A DNA stretch of 58,146 nt from Gordonia sp. UBA5067 (GCF_002414845.1 NZ_DIAX01000051.1:14890-73035); one strand, 5' to 3'. Counted from the first letter of the stretch, positions 9,431-20,311 are shown. Notes: generated by a model not told the origin, from the sequence alone. A program made the numbers and translations.

Positions 9431-10186
9431 ATGCTGGGGCTGCCCGAATCCGTCACCGTTGCACTCTTCGACCTCGACGGTGTGTTGACAGACACCGCCT
9501 CGGTCCACCTGACCGCGTGGACCGAGGCGTTCAACAACCTCCTGCCCGACATCGTCGACGACGACGGCCACACCCCGGCGCCGTTCACCGAGTCCGACTA
9601 CCGCGCGCATGTCGACGGGCGGCCCCGCGAAGACGGTATCAACGCCTTCCTCGCCGCCCGCCGGATCACCGTCGACCCCGATACCGTCGCAAAACTGGGG
9701 CAGGCGAAGAACCGCCGCTTTCTGGCAATCCTCGATCGCGACGGCGTGACCCCCTACCCCGACGCCGTCGCCTACCTGCACGCCGCCCGCGACGCCGGCC
9801 TGGGCATCGCCGTGGTGACCTCGTCGCGCAACGGTGGACCCGTCCTCGAGGCCGCCGGTCTGACCGAGTTCGTCGCGGTTCGGGTCGACGGCAACGACAT
9901 CGTCGAGCGCCACCTCGCGGGCAAACCCGCACCCGACTCCTTTCTGCTCGGCGCAGAGCTGATGGGCGTTGGCCCCGCGGGTGCCGCCGTCTTCGAGGAC
10001 GCGGTATCCGGGGTGGCGGCCGGATCTGCGGGCGACTTCGCCGCCGTGATCGGCGTCGACCGCACCACGAGCGAAACCCAGCCGAGCCCGCACGCCAAGG
10101 ATCTCGCCGGCGCGGGTGCGACCGACGTCGTCACCAGCCTGGACCGGCTGCGCATCGGCGGGCAGCCGGAAGGAGCACCGCAATGA
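9431..10186 (+). CDS. HAD hydrolase, beta-phosphoglucomutase family
   Basis: About 251 residues. The HAD motif I FDLDGVLTDT (near residue 12) is followed by an alpha-helical cap, motif II VVTSSRNG, Lys in the GKPAPDSF segment and motif IV FEDAVSGV. This is the beta-PGM-type layout, and with the downstream GH65 gene it would convert beta-glucose 1-phosphate to glucose 6-phosphate. The stop overlaps the GH65 start (ATGA). Start choice is uncertain: ATG 9431 precedes the first strand directly, but upstream GTGs at 9422 and 9383 are in frame. A comparable pair, Rv3400/Rv3401, exists in M. tuberculosis (recalled). Confidence 0.87.
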   Translation: MLGLPESVTVALFDLDGVLTDTASVHLTAWTEAFNNLLPDIVDDDGHTPAPFTESDYRAHVDGRPREDGINAFLAARRITVDPDTVAKLGQAKNRRFLAILDRDGVTPYPDAVAYLHAARDAGLGIAVVTSSRNGGPVLEAAGLTEFVAVRVDGNDIVERHLAGKPAPDSFLLGAELMGVGPAGAAVFEDAVSGVAAGSAGDFAAVIGVDRTTSETQPSPHAKDLAGAGATDVVTSLDRLRIGGQPEGAPQ

Positions 10187-12555
10187 CCCACTCCCATCCC
10201 GATCCGCACGGCCCCCTTCGCGAGATGGGCTTCGAGGTCCACCCGTGGCGACTCCAATGGAGCGGGCTGCGCGTCGACATGCTGGCACGCACCGAATCCC
10301 TGTTCGCACTCTCCAACGGCCACATCGGCCTGCGCGGCACGTTCGAAGAAGGCGAGCCGACCGTGTTGCCCGGCTCCTATCTCAATGGGTTCTACGAGTT
10401 GCGCGGCCTGCCGTACGCCGAATCCGGCTACGGCTACCCCGAATCGGGGCAAACGGTTGTCAACGTGACCAACGGCAAGATCATCCGGCTGCTCGTTGAA
10501 GACGAGCCGATGGATCTGCGCTACGGCACCACCGAGTCGCACACCCGGACCCTGGACTTCCGCACCGGCACGCTTCAGCGCGAAACCGTCTGGACATCGC
10601 CGACCGGCCGGACGGTGCGCATCCGCTCGGAGCGGTTGGTGTCGTTCACCAAGCGGGCAATCGCCGCCATCCACTACGAGGTGGAACCGCTCAGCGAGGA
10701 CATGACCCTGGTCCTGCAGTCCGACCTCCTCGCGAACGAGCCCATCCCCGTGCCGGGCAACGACCCGCGCCTCGCGGCCGCCCTCGATTCGCCCCTGGTG
10801 TCGGACATGGCCGACAGCCGCGGCTACTCCGCCGTGCTCGCCCACCACACGCGCAACTCCGAGCTATACATGGCTGCGGGCATGGACCACATCCTGGATC
10901 TGCCGTCGGACGCGGAAACATCGATCCGCGCCGACGGCGACCTGGCGCGGCTGACCGTCTCGGCGACCGTGCCGCGAGGGCAGAAGCTCACCCTGACCAA
11001 GTACATCGGCTACGGCTGGTCGGCCCGGCGCTCGGTGCCGGCACTCGGCGCGCAGGTCGAAGCGGCACTCGCACTGGCCGTCGACACCGGCTGGGACAAG
11101 CTCGTCGCCGAGCAGACCGCCTACCTCGACGACTTCTGGCACGACGCCGACATCGAACTCGACGGCGACCCCGAATTGCAGCAGGCGGTGCGCTTCGCGC
11201 TGTTCCACGTCTTACAAGCCGGCGCGCGCGGTGAATCTCGTGCCATCCCGGCCAAAGGGCTAACCGGGCCCGGCTACGACGGGCACGCGTTCTGGGACAC
11301 CGAGAGCTTCGTGCTGCCCATGCTCACATACACCCTTCCGGTCGCCGCCAGCCAGGAACTGCGGTGGCGGCACGCGACGATGGACAAGGCGAAGGCGCGC
11401 GCCGCCGAGCTGGCCCAGAAGGGCGCGATGTTCCCGTGGCGGTCCATCAACGGCGACGAGTGCTCGGGGTATTGGCCGGCCGGGACCGCCGGGGTGCACG
11501 TCAGCGCCGACATCGCCAACGCCGTCGCCCGATACCTGAACGCGACGAACGATGAACAGTTCGACGTCGAATGCGGCGTCGAACTACTCGTCGAAACCGC
11601 GCGCCTGTTCTCCGGCATCGGTCACTTCGACATGAACGGCGAGTTCCGGATCGACGGTGTCACCGGGCCCGACGAGTACACCGCAATCGTCAACAACAAC
11701 GTCTTCACCAACCTCGCGGTGCAGCAGAACCTGCGCGACGCCGTCGCGGCCGTCCGACGGCAACCGGAGGTGGCCCGACGGCTGGCCGTCACCGACGAGG
11801 AGACGGCGCGCTGGGAGGCATGCGCCGACGCGATGTGCATCCCCTACGACAAGCAACTCGACATCCACCAGCAGTGTGAGTCATTCACCCTGCTCGGCCA
11901 ATGGGACTTCGAGGCGTCCAAGGACCGCTACCCGCTGCTGTTGAACTACCCGTACTACGACCTGTACCGCAAGCAGATCGTCAAGCAGGCCGATCTGGTC
12001 TTCGCCATGTACACCCGCGGCGACGCCTTCGACGACAACGCCAAGAAGCGAAACTTCGACTACTACTACCCGCTGACAGTGCGCGACTCCTCACTGTCCG
12101 CGTGTTGCGAGGCGGTCGTCGCCGCCGAGGTCGGCTACCTCGACCTCGCCTACGACCTGATGTGCGAGTCGGTGTTCACCGATTTGCACGACCTGCACGC
12201 CAACGTCGAGTCCGGCTTGCACATCGCGGCGCTGGCCGGCGCCTGGATGGACTGCGTTGCCGGATTCGGCGGGATGCGCGACTTCGGCGGCAACATCACC
12301 TTCGCCCCGCGCCTGCCAAAACGGTTGACCTACATGTCGTTTCGCATGATTGTCCGTGACTCGTCGATCGTCGTCGCAATCGACCGTGAAACCGCGACGT
12401 ATCGCTTGCTGTCGGGCTCCTCGATCACACTGGCGCATCACGGCGCGGAGTTCGAGCTGGACGGGACGCCGGTGACCATGCCGATTCCGGAACGGCCCGC
12501 ACTGGTTCCACCCCTCGCGCCGCCGGGGTGTGAGCCGTATAGCCGTCCCGAGTAA
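10183..12555 (+). CDS. Glycoside hydrolase/phosphorylase family 65
   Basis: A 790-residue GH65 protein with the family's N-terminal beta-sandwich (about residues 1-290), (alpha/alpha)6 catalytic domain and C-terminal beta cap. The catalytic acid is the Glu of GVTGPDEY at about residue 498; [11 protein letters not shown] and PWRSINGDE are other conserved segments. The family includes maltose, trehalose and kojibiose phosphorylases and some hydrolases. Translation coupling to a beta-PGM-type HAD gene favours a phosphorylase releasing beta-glucose 1-phosphate from an alpha-glucoside. The exact disaccharide cannot be read from sequence alone. Confidence 0.93.
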   Translation: MTHSHPDPHGPLREMGFEVHPWRLQWSGLRVDMLARTESLFALSNGHIGLRGTFEEGEPTVLPGSYLNGFYELRGLPYAESGYGYPESGQTVVNVTNGKIIRLLVEDEPMDLRYGTTESHTRTLDFRTGTLQRETVWTSPTGRTVRIRSERLVSFTKRAIAAIHYEVEPLSEDMTLVLQSDLLANEPIPVPGNDPRLAAALDSPLVSDMADSRGYSAVLAHHTRNSELYMAAGMDHILDLPSDAETSIRADGDLARLTVSATVPRGQKLTLTKYIGYGWSARRSVPALGAQVEAALALAVDTGWDKLVAEQTAYLDDFWHDADIELDGDPELQQAVRFALFHVLQAGARGESRAIPAKGLTGPGYDGHAFWDTESFVLPMLTYTLPVAASQELRWRHATMDKAKARAAELAQKGAMFPWRSINGDECSGYWPAGTAGVHVSADIANAVARYLNATNDEQFDVECGVELLVETARLFSGIGHFDMNGEFRIDGVTGPDEYTAIVNNNVFTNLAVQQNLRDAVAAVRRQPEVARRLAVTDEETARWEACADAMCIPYDKQLDIHQQCESFTLLGQWDFEASKDRYPLLLNYPYYDLYRKQIVKQADLVFAMYTRGDAFDDNAKKRNFDYYYPLTVRDSSLSACCEAVVAAEVGYLDLAYDLMCESVFTDLHDLHANVESGLHIAALAGAWMDCVAGFGGMRDFGGNITFAPRLPKRLTYMSFRMIVRDSSIVVAIDRETATYRLLSGSSITLAHHGAEFELDGTPVTMPIPERPALVPPLAPPGCEPYSRPE

Positions 12556-12568
12556 CCTGACTGGCACT

Positions 12569-14134
12569 ATGGCCAGCCACTCCTCCTATGGCGAGTACCG
12601 CCCGTTCTACCTGACGACGGCGATCGCCTACCCCAATGGCGCCCCGCACATCGGGCACGCCTATGAGTACATCTCCGCCGATGCCTTGGCGCGGTTCAAA
12701 CGACTCGACGGCTTCGACGTGCGGTTCCTCACCGGCACCGACGTCCACGGCCAGAAGATGCAGCAGACCGCACAGGCCCAGGGAATCGCCACCGCCGAGT
12801 TGGCGTCGCGCAACTCGGACGAGTTCCAGGCACTGCAGGAGCGGCTCGGCTCCAGCTTCGACCGCTTCATCCGGACCTCCGACGACGATCACAAGCGGGC
12901 GTCGACCGAGATCTGGAATCGGATGGCGGCGGCCGGTGACATCTATCTAGACAAGTACTCGGGGTGGTACGACGTCCGTGACGAGACCTTCTACGCCGAG
13001 GTCGACACCACCGTCGGCGACGACGGTCAGCGCGTGGCCGGCGACAACGGCCACGTCCTCACCTGGACCGAGGAGCAAACGTACTTCTTCCGCCTGTCGG
13101 CCTACACCGACCGGCTGCTCGCGCTCTACGACGAGGAACCGGGCTTCCTCGGGCCCGAAAGCCGCCGCAACGAGATCGTCAGCTTCCTGCGTGGCGGTCT
13201 CACCGACTTGTCCATCTCACGCACCACGTTCGACTGGGGCGTGCCGGTCCCCGGCAACGCCGGCCACGTCATGTACGTGTGGGTCGATGCACTCACCAAC
13301 TACCTGACCGGGGTGGGCTTCCCCGACGACACGGCGCTGTTCGACCGGTACTGGCCGGCCGATCTGCATGTCATCGGCAAGGACATCATCCGGTTTCACT
13401 GCGTCTATTGGCCGGCGTTTCTGATGAGTGCGGGAATCGAACTCCCCAAGCGGGTCTTCGCGCACGGATTCCTCTTCAACAACGGCGAGAAGATGAGCAA
13501 GTCGGTGGGCAACGTGGTCGACCCCGTCGAACTGATCGACGCGTTCGGCCTCGACCAGGTGCGCTACTTCTTCTTGCGCGAGGTTTCCTACGGCCAGGAC
13601 GGCTCCTACTCCGCAGAGTCCATGGTCGCGCGGATCAACGCCGACCTCGCCAACGAGTTCGGAAACCTCGTCCAGCGCACCTCCTCGATGATCGCGAAGT
13701 ACTTCGACGGTGCGGTCCCCGCGCCGGGCGACTACACCGACGCCGATAGCGCCCTGCTGCGGCAGGCCGCCGAACTCCTACCAACGGTGCGTGCGCACTT
13801 CGACGCGCAAGCGATCCACCTCGGCCTCGAAGCGCTGTGGCAGGCCCTCGCCGAGGCGAACCGGTACATCTCCGCCCACGAGCCGTGGAAGCTGGCCAAG
13901 ACGGATCTGGCGCGCACGGCATCGGTGCTCTACGTCTGTGCCGAGGTGGTCCGCATCGTCGCCCTGCTGACCCAGCCGGTGATGCCGCTGTCCAGCAGGC
14001 AGATTCTCGACCAACTGTCGGTACCGGCCGCCGACCGGGACTTCACCGCCGTCGACCGGCGCCTGACGCCCGGCACCGAACTGCCCCGGCCCACCCCCGT
14101 CTTCCCGCGCCTCGAGGCGCCCGCGCGGGACTGA
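12569..14134 (+). CDS. metG: Methionyl-tRNA synthetase
   Basis: A class I aminoacyl-tRNA synthetase of 521 residues charging tRNA-Met. The HIGH motif appears as PHIGH (residues 26-30) and the KMSKS motif at about residue 308 is perfect. The C-terminal anticodon-binding helical domain contains the conserved W of HEPWKLAK. The length matches the short actinobacterial form without a C-terminal tRNA-binding extension. The start is ATG 12569, 13 bases after the GH65 stop. In mycobacteria the same gene neighbours tatD and rpfB; here about 6 kb is inserted between. Confidence 0.97.
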   Translation: MASHSSYGEYRPFYLTTAIAYPNGAPHIGHAYEYISADALARFKRLDGFDVRFLTGTDVHGQKMQQTAQAQGIATAELASRNSDEFQALQERLGSSFDRFIRTSDDDHKRASTEIWNRMAAAGDIYLDKYSGWYDVRDETFYAEVDTTVGDDGQRVAGDNGHVLTWTEEQTYFFRLSAYTDRLLALYDEEPGFLGPESRRNEIVSFLRGGLTDLSISRTTFDWGVPVPGNAGHVMYVWVDALTNYLTGVGFPDDTALFDRYWPADLHVIGKDIIRFHCVYWPAFLMSAGIELPKRVFAHGFLFNNGEKMSKSVGNVVDPVELIDAFGLDQVRYFFLREVSYGQDGSYSAESMVARINADLANEFGNLVQRTSSMIAKYFDGAVPAPGDYTDADSALLRQAAELLPTVRAHFDAQAIHLGLEALWQALAEANRYISAHEPWKLAKTDLARTASVLYVCAEVVRIVALLTQPVMPLSSRQILDQLSVPAADRDFTAVDRRLTPGTELPRPTPVFPRLEAPARD

Positions 14135-14140
14135 TCGGAG

Positions 14141-15304
14141 ATGAGCCCCAGCGCGCTCGACGTGCTGCGGTCGTTGCACCGGCACACGCGCGAGGAGGGG
14201 CTGCCGCCGCCGGCGGCACTCATCGGTTCCTGGTTCGGGGCCGAGGCCGTTATCGCGCCCTCCCTCGAACTCGTCGCGGGTCTGGGTCCGCCCGATCATC
14301 CCGATCGGTTCTGGTTGGGGCACCTGGGCTTCCCGGTCCACAGCGAGCATGCGCCTTTTCCCAGTGTGGCGGGCGGGCTCGCCGACGCGATCCTCATCCT
14401 GCGCGGCGGTCAATGGTCCTATGCCGATGTGACGGGCGCGGCGTGCCCGGGCTGGATCACCGACGTGCTGACCTCTCCCCCGCCGCGGACCGAGCCGGTG
14501 ACCGGGCACTGGCACGAGCCGTCGGCCCACCGCCGCGCCGACCACGGCCGGGCGGTGGCGGACGCGCTGGCGGCGATCGCCGCCGGCGAGATCTACCAGG
14601 CGTGTATCTGCACCCGCGTCGACGGGCGCCTGCGGGGAGAGCCGATCGAGTTCTTCGGGACCGTCGCCGCGGCCACTGCGCCGGTGAAGGCCGCCTTCCT
14701 CCAGGGGCCCTGGGGCACCGTCGCGAGTTTCTCCCCCGAATCCTTCCTGCGCCGCCGAACCGGCGCCGTCACCTCGTCGCCGATCAAGGGCACCGCGCCC
14801 GCGAGAGCCGATCCCGGCGTGCTGGCCGCCTCGGTCAAGGATGTCGCCGAAAATGTGATGATCGTCGACCTGGTCCGCAACGACCTCGGCCGGGTCGCAC
14901 GCGTCGGGTCGGTGACCGTGCCCGAGTTGCTGACGGTCGTCGGCGCCCCCGGTGTGTGGCACCTGGTGTCGACGGTGCGGGCCGAGCTCGATCCCACCGT
15001 CGGCAACGATGCGCTGTTGGCCGCGACCTTCCCGCCCGCCTCGGTGACCGGCACACCCAAGATCCGCGCAGCCGAACTGATCGGCCGGTGGGAGTCCCGG
15101 CCGCGCGGGGTCTACTGCGGGGCGGTCGGTATCGCCGGGCCCGAGCACGAGCTCGACCTGTCGGTCGCCATCCGGACCGTTGAAGTCGATCGTGACGGTG
15201 CGATGCGCCTGGGCGTCGGCGGCGGCATCACCATCGACTCGGTCCCCGAGCGCGAATGGCAAGAGTGCCTGGACAAGGCGGCCGCCATCATCGCGGCGAC
15301 CTGA
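14141..15304 (+). CDS. pabB: Aminodeoxychorismate synthase component I
   Basis: A 387-residue chorismate-binding enzyme making aminodeoxychorismate for p-aminobenzoate and folate. The chorismate-binding core shows PIKGT (Lys is the PabB-type residue; TrpE has PIAGT), NVMIVDLVRNDLGRV, and PASVTGTPK followed by GVYCGAVG. It is shorter than E. coli PabB because the N-terminal part is reduced. It begins 6 bases after metG in the same transcriptional unit and converges on rsmI. Confidence 0.92.
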   Translation: MSPSALDVLRSLHRHTREEGLPPPAALIGSWFGAEAVIAPSLELVAGLGPPDHPDRFWLGHLGFPVHSEHAPFPSVAGGLADAILILRGGQWSYADVTGAACPGWITDVLTSPPPRTEPVTGHWHEPSAHRRADHGRAVADALAAIAAGEIYQACICTRVDGRLRGEPIEFFGTVAAATAPVKAAFLQGPWGTVASFSPESFLRRRTGAVTSSPIKGTAPARADPGVLAASVKDVAENVMIVDLVRNDLGRVARVGSVTVPELLTVVGAPGVWHLVSTVRAELDPTVGNDALLAATFPPASVTGTPKIRAAELIGRWESRPRGVYCGAVGIAGPEHELDLSVAIRTVEVDRDGAMRLGVGGGITIDSVPEREWQECLDKAAAIIAAT

Positions 15305-15314
15305 TCGCCGGCAC

Positions 15315-16178
15315 TCATGCGTCGTGTGCGGCCTCGTAGAGTTCGCGCTTGGACGCCCCGGTCTCCTCGGCGATCTGGGCGCACGCGTCCTTGAGACGCA
15401 TCCCGCCGCCGGCCAGGGTCCGTACCCGGCCCACAAGATCGTCGATCTCCGGGACCTGCGCCGCTCCCGGTGCCAGCACGACGGTGATCTCCCCCCTGAC
15501 CCCGTCGGCCGCCCATGCGGCGACGTCGTCGAGACGCCCCCGACGCACCTCTTCGTAGGTCTTGGTCAACTCGCGGCACACCGCGACGCGCCGGTCCGGG
15601 CCGAGCGCGTCGACGGCGTCGGCGAGCGTGTCGGCCAGCCGGTGCGGCGATTCGAAAAAGACGACGGTGCGCGGCTCGGCGACCAACTGGGCCAACCACT
15701 TCCGCCGGGCGCCGGGTTTTCGTGGAGCGAAACCGTCGAAGCAGAACCGCTCGCACGGCAGTCCCGAAACGGCCAGCGCCGTCGTCACCGCCGAGGGGCC
15801 CGGCAGGCAGGTGATCGGCAGGCCGGCGTCGGCGCAGGCGGCGACGAGCCGAAACCCCGGGTCGCTGACCGACGGCATTCCCGCATCGGTGACGACGAGG
15901 ACGGTGTGCCCGTTCTCGATGGCTTCGACCAGCCCGGGGGTCCGAACGGCCTCGACCTGGTCGTAGTAGCTGACGATCCTCCCGGTGATCACCACCCCCA
16001 GCCCGGCGGCCAGCGCACGGGTGCGGCGGGTGTCCTCGGCGGCAACGATGTGGGCCGAGGCCAGTGCCGCCCGCAGGCGCGGCGACGCATCGCCGTACTG
16101 TCCCATCGGCGTGGCGGCCAACACCAGGGCGCCGGCAGCGGGGCCATCCCCCCTTGGTTTCGCGTGCGCGGCACTCAT
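15315..16178 (-). CDS. rsmI: 16S rRNA (cytidine-1402 2'-O) methyltransferase RsmI
   Basis: A 287-residue tetrapyrrole-methylase-fold protein that 2'-O-methylates C1402 in the decoding site of 16S rRNA. The N-terminal LVLAATPMGQYGDAS, the AEDTRRTR segment, VVTDAGMPSVSDPG, LPGPSAVTTAL and FFESPHRL are family hallmarks. The ATG at 16178 is used; a start 7 codons earlier is possible. It is divergent from pmt with a 50-bp gap and convergent with pabB. Confidence 0.95.
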   Translation of the reverse strand: MSAAHAKPRGDGPAAGALVLAATPMGQYGDASPRLRAALASAHIVAAEDTRRTRALAAGLGVVITGRIVSYYDQVEAVRTPGLVEAIENGHTVLVVTDAGMPSVSDPGFRLVAACADAGLPITCLPGPSAVTTALAVSGLPCERFCFDGFAPRKPGARRKWLAQLVAEPRTVVFFESPHRLADTLADAVDALGPDRRVAVCRELTKTYEEVRRGRLDDVAAWAADGVRGEITVVLAPGAAQVPEIDDLVGRVRTLAGGGMRLKDACAQIAEETGASKRELYEAAHDA

Positions 16179-16228
16179 GGTTGACCAGCCTAGGCGCAAC
16201 CTCGGTCGCGCCCACTACCATCGACCTG

Positions 16229-17851
16229 GTGACGACCGCCGACGACAACGCCACCAGCAGTTGGCTCGTCGTTCGGCCGAGCGGCACGCCCAGGTCGATT
16301 TCCTCGCCGGGCGGCGTCGAGGACCTTGGCCGCAGCCCGGGCAGAACGATTCCGGACCCCGTTTTCGGCGCCGCGGACCGGCGGCGCGGACTCCTGGTGG
16401 GGATCGTCATCGCTGTGCTCGCCAGCCTCACACGACTGTGGGATCTGACGCATCCCACCGACAAGGGAACCCCGGTCTTCGACGAGAAGCACTATGTCCC
16501 GCAGGGCTGGCAGGTGCTCACCGGCGCGAACTGGATCGAGGACAACCCGGCCTACGGCCTCATCGTGCACCCGCCGGTCGGCAAATGGATGCTTGCGATC
16601 GGGCAAGCCGTGTTCGGCTACACCCCGATGGGCTGGCGGATCGTCTCGGCCCTGTGCGGCATCGCCATCGTCGTCATGGTCTATTGCGCCGCCCGCCGGC
16701 TCGCCCGCTCGACGCTGGTCGGCGCGATGGCGGGCATCCTCGCCATCTGCGACGGGGTGCTCTTCGTCCAATCCCGCATGGGCATGCTCGACATCTTCCA
16801 GACCTTCTTCGTCGTCGCCGCGTTCACCGCGCTGATCGCCGACCGCGACCAGATGCGCCGCCGGCTCGACGACGCCTACCATCGTCGCGGACCGTTCTCC
16901 GGCGCGTACGGCCCGCGGCTGGGCTTCCGCTGGTATCGCTTCACCGCGGGTGTGCTGCTCGGCCTCGCGTGTGGCACGAAGTGGTCCGGCATCTACTTCG
17001 TTGTCGCGTTCACCCTGATGTCGCTGGCGTTCGACGTTGCCGCGCGCCGCGCATACGGGGTCGAGCGGCCGTGGGTGGGCGTGTTGGCACGCGATCTCCT
17101 ACCGTCGTCGCTGAGCCTGGCCGTGATGCCGGTCCTGCTCTACCTCGGCTCTTTCGCCCCGTGGTTCGCCTCGGAGACCTCGGTGTACCGCTACCAGGTC
17201 AGCGGCGGGGGCAGCGGCGCCCTGGGCTGGGTGCCGGCGGCGTGGCGTTCCCTCTGGTACTACCAGTCGGGGATCCTCAAGTTCCACGAAGGGCTGACCA
17301 ACGCGGCCGGCAACCACCACCCGTGGGAGTCGAAACCGTGGACGTGGCCGATGGGGCTGCGCCCGATGCTGTATGCGGTGGAGACGGGACCGGACCGCTG
17401 CGGCGCCGACGAATGCGCGCGCGTGCAGATGCTGATCGGCACCCCGGCGATCTGGTGGGCCGCACTTCCCGTCCTCGCGTGGGCAGTGTGGTCGTTCGCG
17501 GGCCGCCGGGACTGGCGGTACGGGGTGGTTCTCGTCGCCTATGGCGCGGCATTCGCACCGTGGTTCGCCAACATCGACCGGCAGATGTACTTCTTCTACG
17601 CGACCCTCATGGCGCCGTTCCTCATTATCGGCCTCGCCTTGTGCCTCGGTGACGTCCTGCGCTATGGCGCGACGATCCCCAGGCGCGCGAACGATTCACC
17701 CTCGGATCGCCAAATCCTCATCGTCGGTCTGGTTGCCCTCTATCTGGCGGTGGTCATCCTCAACTTCGCCTGGCTGTGGCCGGTGCTGACCGGCGTGCCG
17801 ATCACGAAACTGCATTGGCATCAAGAGATTTGGCTGCCGAGCTGGTCGTGA
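16229..17851 (+). CDS. pmt: Polyprenyl-phosphate-mannose protein O-mannosyltransferase
   Basis: A 540-residue multi-pass membrane enzyme (GT-C fold) that transfers mannose from a polyprenyl-phosphate carrier to Ser/Thr of exported proteins during secretion. After a cytosolic N-terminus of about 50 residues there are roughly 10-11 hydrophobic segments. The first external loop has the essential acidic motif FDEKHY, followed by HPPVGKWM, both diagnostic of Pmt. The GTG at 16229 is chosen because upstream sequence belongs to rsmI antisense. The 3' end overlaps the convergent BCCT transporter gene by 50 bases. Several exported proteins encoded here are possible substrates. Confidence 0.94.
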   Translation: MTTADDNATSSWLVVRPSGTPRSISSPGGVEDLGRSPGRTIPDPVFGAADRRRGLLVGIVIAVLASLTRLWDLTHPTDKGTPVFDEKHYVPQGWQVLTGANWIEDNPAYGLIVHPPVGKWMLAIGQAVFGYTPMGWRIVSALCGIAIVVMVYCAARRLARSTLVGAMAGILAICDGVLFVQSRMGMLDIFQTFFVVAAFTALIADRDQMRRRLDDAYHRRGPFSGAYGPRLGFRWYRFTAGVLLGLACGTKWSGIYFVVAFTLMSLAFDVAARRAYGVERPWVGVLARDLLPSSLSLAVMPVLLYLGSFAPWFASETSVYRYQVSGGGSGALGWVPAAWRSLWYYQSGILKFHEGLTNAAGNHHPWESKPWTWPMGLRPMLYAVETGPDRCGADECARVQMLIGTPAIWWAALPVLAWAVWSFAGRRDWRYGVVLVAYGAAFAPWFANIDRQMYFFYATLMAPFLIIGLALCLGDVLRYGATIPRRANDSPSDRQILIVGLVALYLAVVILNFAWLWPVLTGVPITKLHWHQEIWLPSWS

Positions 17852-19412
17852 CGAGCGGATCGTGGCGGATGTCCCGCACGAAGGACACACCGAGGGCGAT
17901 CATCACGATGACGAACGGTAGGGCCGCCAGGATCGCCATCTGCTTGACCCCGGTCAGCGCATCGGCACTTCCTTCGCCGCCGCCGACGACAAGCAGCAGG
18001 AGCGCCACCCCACCGGTCAGCACGCCCCAGAAGACGGTGATCCAGCGGCTCGGCTCGTGGGCACCGCGTTGCGACAAGGTGCCCATGACCAGTGACGCGG
18101 AATCGGCGCCGGAGACGAAGAAGATCGCCACCAGGACCATCACCAAGACCGAGGCGATCCCCGTCAGCGGGAGATGGTCGAGGACGCGGAATAGCAGGTC
18201 CTCCTCGTCGCCGGCCGATCCGACGCGGTAGTTCGCGCCCTCGTTCTGCTGTCGGATCGCGGTACCGCCGAAGATGGCGAACCACACCAGCGACACCGTC
18301 GACGGCACGATCATCACGCCGACGACGAATTCGCGAATCGTGCGGCCCCGGCTGATCTTCGCCAGAAACATGCCGACGAAAGGCGTCCACGAGACCCACC
18401 ACGCCCAGTAGAAGATGGTCTGCTCGGCGAGCCACTGTTCGCCGGCCCCGTCGACCGTCGCCGAGGATCGTGCGGCCATCGCCATGATCTGGTCGAAGTA
18501 GGAGCCCAGCGTCGTCGGAATGACGTTGAGGATGAACACCGTCGGTCCGACCAGGAACACGAAGACCGCCAGAATCAGCGCCAGCACCATGTTGATGTTC
18601 GACAACCACTGGATACCTTTGGCGACACCCGACACCGCCGACGCGACGAAGGCCGCGGTCAGCACGGCGATGATCGCGACGAGCATCATCTTCGACGGAC
18701 TCGACACCCAGTTCACCGCCTCCAGTCCAGAGCCGATCTGCAGTGCCCCCAAGCCCAGCGAGGCGACGGTGCCGAACAGCGTCGCGACGATGGCAAGCCC
18801 GTCGATGACCTTCCCGGCCGGGCCGTTGGCGCGCCGCGATCCCAGGAGCGGCGTGAAGGCGGCAGACAGCAGCTGGCCGCGGCCCTTCCGATACGTCGAA
18901 TAGCCGAGCACCATGCCTACCAGCGCGTACATCGCCCACGGGTGCAAGCCCCAGTGGAACATCGTGGTCGCCATCGCCGCCGGTAGATGGTTCCCCACCG
19001 TCCCCGGCGGGGTCCTCACCGTGGCACCCGGGGGTTCCTGCAGGTAGTGCAGCAAGGGCTCGTAGGCGCCGAAGAACATGAGCCCGATTCCCATGCCCGC
19101 GGCGAACATCATCGAAATCCAGCTGATCGTCCGGTACTCCGGCTTCTCGCCGTCGCGGCCCAACGGAATGCGGCCATACTTGGTGAACGCGACGACCAGC
19201 ACAAAGACGACGAACCCACTGGCCGCGACGATGTAGAGCCAACCCATGTTGGCGGTGACCCACGTCATCGCGCTCGTCGTCGCGACACGCATCGAATGCG
19301 GGGCTACGATTCCCCATCCGACGAAGGCAAAGACGACGACAGCGGTGCTTCCGAATACCGCATAGTCCAGCCGAGGCTTGCTGACAACGTTCCGTACCCG
19401 GCCGGTTTCCAC
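17802..19412 (-). CDS. BCCT-family betaine/carnitine/choline transporter
   Basis: A 536-residue, 12-segment secondary transporter importing quaternary-amine osmolytes with sodium or proton. The glycine-rich unwound segment MFAAGMGIGLMFFGAYEP (about residue 100) is the coupling-ion motif, and WAWWVSWTPFVGMFLAKISRGRTIREF in the segment-8 region carries the Trp box and BCCT signature. The C-terminal tail is short, without the long osmosensing extension of BetP. The start is GTG 19412. It lies 35 bases after the universal stress gene, consistent with co-transcription in an osmotic or general stress unit. Confidence 0.94.
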   Translation of the reverse strand: METGRVRNVVSKPRLDYAVFGSTAVVVFAFVGWGIVAPHSMRVATTSAMTWVTANMGWLYIVAASGFVVFVLVVAFTKYGRIPLGRDGEKPEYRTISWISMMFAAGMGIGLMFFGAYEPLLHYLQEPPGATVRTPPGTVGNHLPAAMATTMFHWGLHPWAMYALVGMVLGYSTYRKGRGQLLSAAFTPLLGSRRANGPAGKVIDGLAIVATLFGTVASLGLGALQIGSGLEAVNWVSSPSKMMLVAIIAVLTAAFVASAVSGVAKGIQWLSNINMVLALILAVFVFLVGPTVFILNVIPTTLGSYFDQIMAMAARSSATVDGAGEQWLAEQTIFYWAWWVSWTPFVGMFLAKISRGRTIREFVVGVMIVPSTVSLVWFAIFGGTAIRQQNEGANYRVGSAGDEEDLLFRVLDHLPLTGIASVLVMVLVAIFFVSGADSASLVMGTLSQRGAHEPSRWITVFWGVLTGGVALLLLVVGGGEGSADALTGVKQMAILAALPFVIVMIALGVSFVRDIRHDPLVTTSSAAKSLDANAVS

Positions 19413-19447
19413 CAGCCCACCATAGGCACGCGGCTGCTCCTACGGGG

Positions 19448-20311
19448 TCACTCGCGCACGATCATGACCGGGCAGCTCGCATGCTGCAGGATCTTCTGAC
19501 TGGTCGAACCGAGCAGGAGACCTTTGAAGCCACCGCGTCCACGGCTGCCGGCGACGATCAGCGACGCGCCGCGCTCGTCGGCGGCGGCGACGATGGCCTT
19601 GGCCGGATCATCGGGTACGACGACGCGCTGAACCTCCACGTCGGGATAGTCCTGCGAGTAGCCGGCCAGGCGCTCGGCGACCGCTTCATTGGCCTCGGTG
19701 CTCATCCGCTCGACCGCGTCGGGCTCAATACCGAAGCCGTGTAGCGCGTCGGCGTCGAGTTGCGCCCACGTGTGGACCGCGACGAGCGGTACCCGCAGCG
19801 AGTCCGCCTGACGGTAGGCCTCCTTGACGGCCGGATCGCTGATCGGCGTGTCGCCAACGCCGACCACGACCGGTCCGGCCTTTCCCTCTCCGTCGATGAC
19901 GACGACCCGGCCGTGGTAGTGCGCCGCGATGGTGACGCCCACCGAGCCGAGCACCAAGCCGCGCACGCTGCCGAGGCGACGGGTGCCGATGACGATGGCC
20001 GTCGCGTCCTTGCCGACTTCGAGGAGGGTCCGCGCGGCGTCACCCTCGCCGACGCTGGTGCGCACCCGGACATCCGGTGCCGCCTCCAACGCGGCGGCGG
20101 CCGCCTGCTTCACGGCGTCCTTGGCCTCGCCGGCGATCGCCTCGACGACATCCTGCGGGATCACCAGGCCGGGGGCATAGTCGCTAGTGCTGGCATCATA
20201 CGCACCGACGATGTGTAGTTCCGACTCCTCGCGGGCGGCCAGCGAAGCGGCCCAACGAGCCGCGTGCAGCGACGTTTCGGTGCTATCGACTCCGACGACG
20301 ACAGTGGGCAT
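19448..20311 (-). CDS. Universal stress protein with two Usp domains
   Basis: A 287-residue tandem UspA protein. Domain 1 (about residues 1-140) starts PTVVVGVDSTETS. Domain 2 (about 145-287) starts PVVVGVGD and ends with the canonical ATP-binding G-x2-G-x9-G-S/T pattern GSRGRGGFKGLLLGSTSQ. The architecture equals the mycobacterial two-domain ATP-binding Usps linked to hypoxia and persistence. ATG 20311 has GAGGAGG 7 bases upstream. I saw no clean DosR box upstream. Confidence 0.94.
   Translation of the reverse strand: MPTVVVGVDSTETSLHAARWAASLAAREESELHIVGAYDASTSDYAPGLVIPQDVVEAIAGEAKDAVKQAAAAALEAAPDVRVRTSVGEGDAARTLLEVGKDATAIVIGTRRLGSVRGLVLGSVGVTIAAHYHGRVVVIDGEGKAGPVVVGVGDTPISDPAVKEAYRQADSLRVPLVAVHTWAQLDADALHGFGIEPDAVERMSTEANEAVAERLAGYSQDYPDVEVQRVVVPDDPAKAIVAAADERGASLIVAGSRGRGGFKGLLLGSTSQKILQHASCPVMIVRE

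Noticed and set aside
9517..10182. N-terminal extension of the GH65 enzyme in the same frame
   Set aside because: This stretch encodes the HAD protein in another frame, and the extension is Arg-rich nonsense. The ATGA at 10183 is the real start.
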